Assembly (NCBI GenBank): GCA_023130215.1
Contig: JAGMAN010000060.1
Span: forward strand, 1 to 10,987
Length of the DNA: 10,987 bases
Direction: 5' to 3'
Source: a bacterium
GTDB taxonomy: Bacteria; NPL-UPA2; JAGMAN01
The notes beneath the pieces are model-generated. The model was not told the origin of the DNA. It was given only the letters and a program-made list of their open reading frames with translations, and made no database searches. Shown here one piece after another: positions 6,284-10,987 of this stretch. Within the stretch, counting starts at the first letter, position 1; every line of letters starts with the position of its first letter. A program made the translations under genes and the position numbers.

Positions 6284-6342
6284 TCTATTCTGTTTAAGTC
6301 TAATTTTAATTTTTGGTGGACATCTCATTTTTTAGGATGTGT

Positions 6343-7551
6343 CTATTCTTTTTTAAGAGAGAGCCCGGCTTGTATAATTACTCCAACCAGCACCAGGCTT
6401 AAACAAAACCAGTATACAGTGGACATTGAATATCTCTGATAGAGTACTCCCCCAATAGAGGTACCACTGATAAAACCGGCAGATAGGACAGACTCATGTA
6501 TAGCCATCCTTTTTGCTCTATTCGTACTGCCGGATACACCATGGAAGAGGCTATTGGAATAACTTAAAGCCATCAACAATCCTATAAAAGCAAGAACAGG
6601 TCCTAACAATAAAGGTGAACGAACGTAGGTCATAAAAATTAATGAAATGGCAAGACATACCTGCCCTAAAAGCATCAGTGAACTTTTGAAATGCCAGAAG
6701 GTTATTCTCCCTAAGATGACAAAACCAATCGTCATAAAAAGCGCACGTGACAGGAGCAGTAGCCCAATGATACTTTTGCTCATGGACAAATTATCTCTGG
6801 CATAAACCGGGAAAATAATGAGGATTACTCCCATCACAACATAAGTAGTATAAAGACTGACCCAGGCAGGATAACGAAGTGGTGTATCTTTACCGTTTTC
6901 ACGGTTCTGGGTTCTAACTGACAGTTCGGTGTCTCTGTCCTTCCGGATGCCGGGGAGCACAAGAATTGCCCCAACAATCATGAAACTGGTTAAAAGAAAA
7001 AGTGAACTGCCGAAATAAAGCGGCAGTTCCGCAGCTCTTTCACTCAACCATCCTGCCAGGAAAGGGCTGATGATTAATCCCGCGCTCCAGGAAAAATTAA
7101 ATTTAGAGATTGTCTTACCCAGCTCAACTCCCTCAATTTTCCGTGAAAACCATGCCATTAGAGGCGGCCAAAAAAGTGAAGTTGAGAAACCGAAGAAGCC
7201 ATACAATACATAGATCCAGACGATTGAGCCAATAAAATGTATTGAGAGAGTAAGAACAGACATACAAAACGTTGCTATTATCATCGTGTAGCGAGGTAAG
7301 ATGTGGTCAAAAAGCGGCCGCAGGAATATGCAGCCTGAAATATAACACAGTGACCAAAGTGCCGCCAGCAATCCAATCTGGCTTGCAGATGCATTAAAAA
7401 CATCTCGCATGTAAAAAACTATTCCGAGAGCTATCAATCCCGACCCGACAGCTGCCAGAAATGCTGATGGGAAAATGACCGCTGTTTTACCGATGCCGGT
7501 GTAAAATGATTTTATCAGCTGGCGCCGTTGACTAATATATCGCAGTTTCAT
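6343..7551 (-). CDS. MFS-type transporter, 12 transmembrane segments
   Basis: This is a 402-residue integral membrane protein with about twelve hydrophobic segments in two halves of six, separated by a charged loop at about 200-225 (IRKDRDTELSVRTQNRENGK). Length and layout are those of the major facilitator superfamily: a hydrophobic first helix with G-x-G-L and FYMRDVFNAS, and charged cytoplasmic loops such as FSRKIEGVELGK. MFS proteins move small solutes by uniport, symport or antiport; the substrate cannot be deduced. The ATG at 7549-7551 lies about 20 bases after a terminator T-tract and has no recognisable ribosome site or promoter, so expression may be low, leaderless or dependent on read-through. 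The thiC operon downstream has its own promoter, so a link to thiamine is not supported. No clear terminator follows the stop. Confidence 0.88.
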   Translation of the reverse strand: MKLRYISQRRQLIKSFYTGIGKTAVIFPSAFLAAVGSGLIALGIVFYMRDVFNASASQIGLLAALWSLCYISGCIFLRPLFDHILPRYTMIIATFCMSVLTLSIHFIGSIVWIYVLYGFFGFSTSLFWPPLMAWFSRKIEGVELGKTISKFNFSWSAGLIISPFLAGWLSERAAELPLYFGSSLFLLTSFMIVGAILVLPGIRKDRDTELSVRTQNRENGKDTPLRYPAWVSLYTTYVVMGVILIIFPVYARDNLSMSKSIIGLLLLSRALFMTIGFVILGRITFWHFKSSLMLLGQVCLAISLIFMTYVRSPLLLGPVLAFIGLLMALSYSNSLFHGVSGSTNRAKRMAIHESVLSAGFISGTSIGGVLYQRYSMSTVYWFCLSLVLVGVIIQAGLSLKKE

Positions 7552-7571
7552 AATAAAATATCAACAGTATC

Positions 7572-7605
7572 AAAAAAAGCCGCTGGGCAAGATTTACGCA
7601 GCGGC
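7572..7605 (-). terminator. Rho-independent terminator after the CsgG-like gene
   Basis: On the minus strand, GCCGCTG (7599-7605) pairs perfectly with CAGCGGC (7579-7585) across a 13-base loop and is followed by seven T residues (7572-7578). One further G-T pair can extend the stem. It lies about 40 bases after the stop codon and separates the gene from the MFS transporter. Confidence 0.9.
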
Positions 7606-7644
7606 CAAGAGTCCGAAAACCACCCCTTTACTTATGAAGAAATT

Positions 7645-8568
7645 CTACGGTAGGTGTATTTTCATACCTTTCTTGATTTTATCAGCACCCTCCAGCATTG
7701 AGCAGATGGATAGTTTCTTCTTCACAGTAACAACTTCAATCTTTCCAACTATCTCAATTGATTCATCCAGAAGTTCCCCGGTATCCGGGTCTCTAATTTC
7801 TTCAACATTGCCCACTACAAACGCCTGTCCCTTCCGGACACCTTCTCTTTCTCCGCGGTTAATGTAAACTTTATCGTTTCGGACAAGCACCACTGACCCG
7901 GTCCACTGAATGTCATCAAGCTGCCCAACAATAAATTTGACAGCTTCGTCAATAGCGGCTTCCATTGCTTTGCCAACATTTGTTTTCTTGAAGCCCCCCA
8001 GGTCTGTGCCCCAATCCTTATCTGCGAAACCAAATCCCAGAGAACTCTTGCTTGCTTTTCCAACGACCTTCTTTGAGGCACAAACCTGCCCGGTAGTTGA
8101 GTCAACTACGTATATCACTGCATTGATTTCAGCCGTGTCTTTGCCTGCCTTCACCTTGAACCCCTTTATCCTGATGCCTCCGCCACCTCCAGTTGTGCTA
8201 GCCTGGAAATGGGTTATTTCCCCTTTCACCATGAGTTGTGCCGGGGTCATATAACCGATCTTTGGTGTCTTCTTTCCTCCGGCAGCTCTTCCGCTTGCAC
8301 CAAAATCCTGTTCAGCCATTGCTGTGGCACGCATATCACTTTCACCGAGGACAATAAAGCGCCCTGTCTGATTGAGCGAATCTGTAAGGATGGCCCCAAA
8401 GGTGTCACCTATTGCCAACTGTCCGGTCCAATTAGACCTGTTCTCAAATCTTGCTACTGTGATGGAATACCGTAGATTACCTTCCGCTTCTGCTCCTGCT
8501 TTTGCGTAAACACACATTGCAAGAACAAAGAAGCAAACTGTCAGCACTGTCATCTTTGCAATTCTCAT
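7645..8568 (-). CDS. CsgG/FlgT-like secreted protein with C-terminal beta-rich module
   Basis: This is a 307-residue exported protein. The signal peptide covers about 1-24, with a likely AKA/GA cleavage. LAMC (16-19) resembles a lipobox, but Met before Cys is unfavourable, so lipidation as in E. coli CsgG is doubtful. Residues about 32-216 match the CsgG family: SITVARFENRS, IGDTFGAILTDSL, GRFIVLGESDM, then an AQLMVKGEITHF strand and NAVIYVVDSTTGQV. Gly-rich GGGGG sits at about 127-131. Residues about 222-306 form a separate domain (WTGSVVLV...VYINRGEREGV...IVGKIEVV...ADKIKKGM) like the C-terminal domain of FlgT and like the repeated modules of the protein at 793-1785. CsgG proteins build outer-membrane or periplasmic complexes; no curli or flagellar gene is nearby. 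A strong GGAGGAGGT site lies 5 bases before the ATG. The gene is a single unit between its own promoter and terminator. Confidence 0.88.
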   Translation of the reverse strand: MRIAKMTVLTVCFFVLAMCVYAKAGAEAEGNLRYSITVARFENRSNWTGQLAIGDTFGAILTDSLNQTGRFIVLGESDMRATAMAEQDFGASGRAAGGKKTPKIGYMTPAQLMVKGEITHFQASTTGGGGGIRIKGFKVKAGKDTAEINAVIYVVDSTTGQVCASKKVVGKASKSSLGFGFADKDWGTDLGGFKKTNVGKAMEAAIDEAVKFIVGQLDDIQWTGSVVLVRNDKVYINRGEREGVRKGQAFVVGNVEEIRDPDTGELLDESIEIVGKIEVVTVKKKLSICSMLEGADKIKKGMKIHLP

Positions 8569-8617
8569 AACTTACCTCCTCCTTTTTATTCACAACCCGT
8601 CAAAAGTTCATAATATA

Positions 8618-8683
8618 GCGTAATCTCGAAGTTTCAAGAAGGCTTTTTTTGCTGAGCGTCCTTCGGAGACTTTGAGATTATGC
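8618..8683. other. Long imperfect hairpin in the leader of the CsgG-like gene
   Basis: Arms at 8618-8632 and 8669-8683 pair over 15 positions. After an internal loop, a second 5-base stem pairs GAAGG (8638-8642) with CCTTC (8660-8664). The two non-matching outer positions are A-C on the minus strand but G-U on the plus strand. The terminal loop carries a run of seven T (plus strand). It matches no riboswitch class I recognise. Confidence 0.6.
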
Positions 8684-8708
8684 TTCCCATTATATCTACC
8701 ACAATTAT

Positions 8709-8737
8709 AATTTAGCATACCAAATAACCCATGTCAA
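8709..8737 (-). promoter_or_regulatory. Sigma70-type promoter of the CsgG-like gene
   Basis: On the minus strand, TTGACA (8732-8737) is followed by a 17-base spacer and TAAATT (8709-8714), preceded by TGC as an extended -10. A TATAAT overlaps slightly downstream but is too far from the -35. The predicted leader is about 134 bases and contains the hairpin at 8618-8683. Confidence 0.6.
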
Positions 8738-8746
8738 CAAAATTTA

Positions 8747-8770
8747 AGTGATGCTGCTGATATCATCACT
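8747..8770 (-). terminator. Weak hairpin at the end of the AsmA gene, possible terminator
   Basis: On the minus strand, AGTGATG (8764-8770) pairs with CATCACT (8747-8753) across a 10-base loop, then T-AAA-TTTT follows. It overlaps the stop codon (TGATGA). The stem is A/T-rich and the T-tract is interrupted, so termination would be inefficient. Confidence 0.4.
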
Positions 8771-10505
8771 CGAAGATTCCCTTCAGTAAATCCTCAATCC
8801 CTTTCTCAAATTCCTTCTTGATTTTCTTCTCTATTATCCGCTTTATCTGGGCTTTCAATATATCAGTTTCGGGATGTTCAAACGTGCCACCTACTTTCGC
8901 TCTTATTATCGTCCGTCCTTCCTCGTCTTGAAGATACTCCGCTTTGAGAAAAGACTTAGCAGATAGCTCGGGTGAAAATCTGATGGTCAATTCGTAGTTG
9001 AGATTGGTATCAAAGTCAAATGAGCCCCTGGCAAATATATCAACATCCTTGCTAATTAATCGGACATTGTCAGTCTTAACTATCTTATTCTCAATGGCAA
9101 AATCACTGAAGATTTCCTCAAACTCAATTTCCCCCAGAAACGGCGCATCAAGCAGGATAGCCAGCAATCGCATGATGGGCATCCCGATGAGCTTTCCTTC
9201 CTTTATCTTCAGCTCTCCCCGGCCCGAGGCTGCCTCAGGTGAGAACCCATCGCCTTCAATAGAGGCCTGACACTCCAACCTTCCAGAGATCATATCATTG
9301 GATGCACCAACTGAGGACAGGAAACTACCCACATCAAAATTCTTCAAATCAGACTTAAAAGAGTAGGCGAGCCTGGAGAAGTTCAGGTAGCCCTCCCCTT
9401 TCAGATTGCCCTGGTAAAGATTGCATCTAATATCCCTTAACTTCACTTCCTTATCAAGTAATGACAGATGAGTATCAAAGTTATTAAATTCAATCGGTTC
9501 AGGTGTTGAAGTTAGTTTCACCTTTCCCTGATCAATATCAAGGCTACCTTCTAACTGAGAAATTTTTAAAGGGTGACTGATTTCGCCTATTAGGTTAATT
9601 TCGATTGAGGCATCCACGTTATCTAACCGCTCCAGGGGTAGTTTCTTGACACCAGGCTGACCGAGAAATTTCAATCCCACACCTTCCACGGCCATCTTCC
9701 CGGTTAAATTTAAATGTTTCTCCTTATCTATTCGGCAATTCAGGTTCAGGTTGGATTTGCCGGTCAAGTCTTCAAGAAGAACATATTCCTGAAGGTAGGG
9801 TCCGTAGTGAGATAGGACAATGTTGTTTATGAGGAGACTGGCATCCAGGCTGGAAATAGATGGTAGGTTCAATCTCCCTTTCAAACTGAGCTTTGTCGCC
9901 TCTCCCCCCACTAAAGTTCCGGTTAGATTGAATTGGAATGGAGAGGTGAGGGAAAAGCCGGAAACCATAAGCTCCAAATTCTCTAATCCGGTCTTGGTGG
10001 GTGGATGGGAGATTTTCCTGTCCAGAAGATTTACTTTGCCGCCAGTAATAATAATTCTGGAAACCAGAAGGGAGATTTTCTTTGCTGAAGGCCGAGCTTT
10101 CGGAGTGGGAGGCTTACCTTCTAAGAGGTCAGAGAAATTCCAACCACCTTCCTGATCACGCTCAATGAGTACCCGGGGATTGATAAGGGAGACTTCGCCT
10201 ATAACCAACTTCCTGCGCAGAAGAGGCAATAACTTGTACCTGACGATGAGTTTCTCTCCCTGGACAAAGGGTCCTGGCTGAAAATCTTTATGGTTTTCAA
10301 TGGATAGTTCCCTTATTTCTATTCCTCTCCAGAGGTTGACCCTCAGCTCCTCTATGATCACCTGACGTCCCAGCGCCTTTTCCAATTGGGCGACAGCCAT
10401 ATCTCTCAGTTTAGGAGCGCTGATGGTAATGTTCATTAAAACAATTATGCCTATCAAGAAAAGCAGTAGCAAAAACAGAAGAATTTTTAATTTCTTTTTC
10501 CTCAT
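8766..10505 (-). CDS. AsmA-family inner-membrane protein
   Basis: This is a 579-residue protein. A basic N-terminus (MRKKKLK) and one membrane segment at about 8-25 are followed by an AsmA-type opening: APKLRDMAVAQLEKALGRQV, then the typical ...LWRGIEIRELSI and KLIVRYKLLPLLRRKLVIGEVSL stretches. The rest is a long series of beta-strand-like repeats such as LTGKMAVEGVGL and LKGEGYLNFS. An AsmA_2-like C-terminal region spans about 425-530 (GRGELKIKEGKLIGMPIMRL), and a charged amphipathic helix closes the protein at about 553-579. AsmA/TamB-type proteins span the periplasm and are thought to move phospholipids or help outer-membrane assembly, so this supports a double-membrane cell. The ATG has AGAGGA 8 bases upstream and a promoter at 10569-10597. 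The gene precedes the CsgG-like gene, which has its own promoter. Confidence 0.88.
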   Translation of the reverse strand: MRKKKLKILLFLLLLFLIGIIVLMNITISAPKLRDMAVAQLEKALGRQVIIEELRVNLWRGIEIRELSIENHKDFQPGPFVQGEKLIVRYKLLPLLRRKLVIGEVSLINPRVLIERDQEGGWNFSDLLEGKPPTPKARPSAKKISLLVSRIIITGGKVNLLDRKISHPPTKTGLENLELMVSGFSLTSPFQFNLTGTLVGGEATKLSLKGRLNLPSISSLDASLLINNIVLSHYGPYLQEYVLLEDLTGKSNLNLNCRIDKEKHLNLTGKMAVEGVGLKFLGQPGVKKLPLERLDNVDASIEINLIGEISHPLKISQLEGSLDIDQGKVKLTSTPEPIEFNNFDTHLSLLDKEVKLRDIRCNLYQGNLKGEGYLNFSRLAYSFKSDLKNFDVGSFLSSVGASNDMISGRLECQASIEGDGFSPEAASGRGELKIKEGKLIGMPIMRLLAILLDAPFLGEIEFEEIFSDFAIENKIVKTDNVRLISKDVDIFARGSFDFDTNLNYELTIRFSPELSAKSFLKAEYLQDEEGRTIIRAKVGGTFEHPETDILKAQIKRIIEKKIKKEFEKGIEDLLKGIFE

Positions 10506-10530
10506 TTGACATTCCTCTCTAACAGAGTCC

Positions 10531-10555
10531 AGTTCAAGGTATAGTTCAATACCTT
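10531..10555. repeat. Perfect short hairpin and overlapping direct repeat in the AsmA leader
   Basis: AAGGTAT (10536-10542) and ATACCTT (10549-10555) form a perfect 7-base inverted repeat with a 6-base loop. AGTTCAA occurs at 10531-10537 and 10543-10549, a 12-base period. The element lies just after the predicted transcription start, so it could be an operator or a stabilising 5' hairpin. Confidence 0.6.
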
Positions 10556-10568
10556 AAAACCTGGTTCT

Positions 10569-10597
10569 AATATACAACAATCAGATATCAGAGACAA
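10569..10597 (-). promoter_or_regulatory. Sigma70-type promoter of the AsmA gene
   Basis: On the minus strand, TTGTCT (10592-10597) is followed by a 17-base spacer and TATATT (10569-10574). The predicted start near 10562 leaves a leader of about 57 bases containing the hairpin at 10536-10555. Confidence 0.58.
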
Positions 10598-10631
10598 CCA
10601 AATAATACCACGGTACTCCCGGTTATGGCTC

Positions 10632-10987
10632 CTAAAATATCTTGCCTGGATTCAATATACTATTGGGATCGAACAGCCCTTTTATCTTCCTCATCAGCTC
10701 AATTTGTATTGAGTCAATAAATTTAGGTAGATATTCCATTTTTACCAGTCCTATGCCATGTTCTCCAGAGACCATTCCTCCAAACCTTTTAGCCGCTTCA
10801 TGAAGCTCCTCTCGGACAACCGGATATTTATCTTTCCATCCCTCTATCTCTCTTTCATCTAATTTCCCATCTTTTACTCTCACCTTCATAATATGGGTGT
10901 GAACATTACCATCTCCTGCATGGCCATAATTGGGTAACCACATGTTATGTTTTTCTGAAATCTCATGCACTTTGGATACAAACTCTG
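10632..10987 (-). CDS. GlcD-type FAD-linked oxidase, C-terminal fragment (cut by the window edge)
   Basis: The last 118 codons are present and the frame is open to the right edge; the in-frame GTG at 10970 is internal, not the start. The fragment belongs to the FAD-linked oxidase C-terminal domain of glycolate oxidase subunit GlcD and D-lactate dehydrogenases. It carries NYGHAGDGNVHTH, whose histidines are part of the family's metal and substrate site, then GGMVSGEHGIGLVKMEYL, and ends in FDPNSILNPGKIF, the family's usual C-terminus. These enzymes oxidise D-2-hydroxy acids (glycolate, D-lactate, 2-hydroxyglutarate), passing electrons from FAD to an iron-sulfur partner, a quinone or an ETF. 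The exact substrate cannot be told without the N-terminal part. No clear terminator follows; the AsmA promoter lies in the 126-base gap. Confidence 0.93.
   Translation of the reverse strand, partial: EFVSKVHEISEKHNMWLPNYGHAGDGNVHTHIMKVRVKDGKLDEREIEGWKDKYPVVREELHEAAKRFGGMVSGEHGIGLVKMEYLPKFIDSIQIELMRKIKGLFDPNSILNPGKIF

Noticed and set aside
6310-6342. Inverted repeat ACATC/GATGT after the MFS gene as a terminator
   Set aside because: The stem is only 5 bases around an A-rich loop and has no T-tract on the minus strand.
6343-7551. MFS transporter as a thiamine or HMP transporter linked to thiC
   Set aside because: thiC has its own promoter downstream, no shared riboswitch exists, and nothing in the sequence reveals a substrate.
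7815-8254. Overlapping open frames on both strands inside the CsgG-like gene (minus 7815-8105, plus 7910-8254)
   Set aside because: No family resemblance, no start signals, and they lie wholly inside a well-supported gene in another frame.
10600-10631. Terminator between the GlcD-type gene and the AsmA promoter
   Set aside because: Only a 4-base stem (TACC/GGTA) was found and there is no T-tract.
1-10987. CRISPR array, insertion sequence, phage or defence genes
   Set aside because: No regularly spaced repeats, transposase, integrase or terminal inverted repeats were seen; nearly all of the window is explained by household and envelope genes.

Overview
The window comes from a bacterium with a two-membrane (Gram-negative type) envelope. 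The evidence is an AsmA-type inner-membrane protein, a CsgG-type secreted or outer-membrane protein, and an envelope lipoprotein carrying LysM and M23 peptidase domains. Base composition looks moderately A+T-rich by eye. Four promoters close to the TTGACA/TATAAT consensus with 16-17 base spacers, together with strong GGAGG ribosome sites, indicate ordinary sigma70-type expression. The short ThiC and the divergent thymidylate synthase fit an uncultured, probably anaerobic lineage, but the phylum cannot be fixed from this sequence. Every gene found lies on the minus strand, so transcription runs from right to left. No mobile element, CRISPR array or phage gene was seen.

Right part (10987 down to 7552). 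A GlcD-type FAD-linked oxidase is cut by the right edge. It is followed by a promoter with a small hairpin/direct-repeat leader and an AsmA-family protein. Next come a second promoter, a long leader holding a 66-base hairpin, and a CsgG/FlgT-like secreted protein that ends in a clear rho-independent terminator. These are separate transcription units.

Middle part (7551 down to 1826). An MFS transporter stands alone. A promoter then opens a compact run: thiC, a PfkB-family kinase (4-base overlap), tRNA-Gly(CCC) 6 bases later, an NlpD-like LysM/M23 lipoprotein, a ThyA-type thymidylate synthase, and a HIT-family hydrolase/phosphorylase (4-base overlap). The spacing suggests one transcript with a tRNA inside it. 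Its themes are thiamine pyrimidine synthesis, nucleotide metabolism (thymidylate synthase, HIT protein) and cell-wall cleavage.

Left part (1785 down to 1). A near-consensus promoter buried in the 3' end of the HIT gene drives a two-gene pair. The first gene encodes a membrane-anchored coiled-coil protein with two copies of a beta-rich module. The second encodes a helix-turn-helix protein joined by a long acidic linker to a C-terminal membrane anchor. Nine bases further on, the start of a dGTPase-type HD phosphohydrolase runs off the left edge. The HTH/coiled-coil membrane pair is the least familiar part of the window. The C-terminal domain of the CsgG-like protein seems to share the coiled-coil protein's module.
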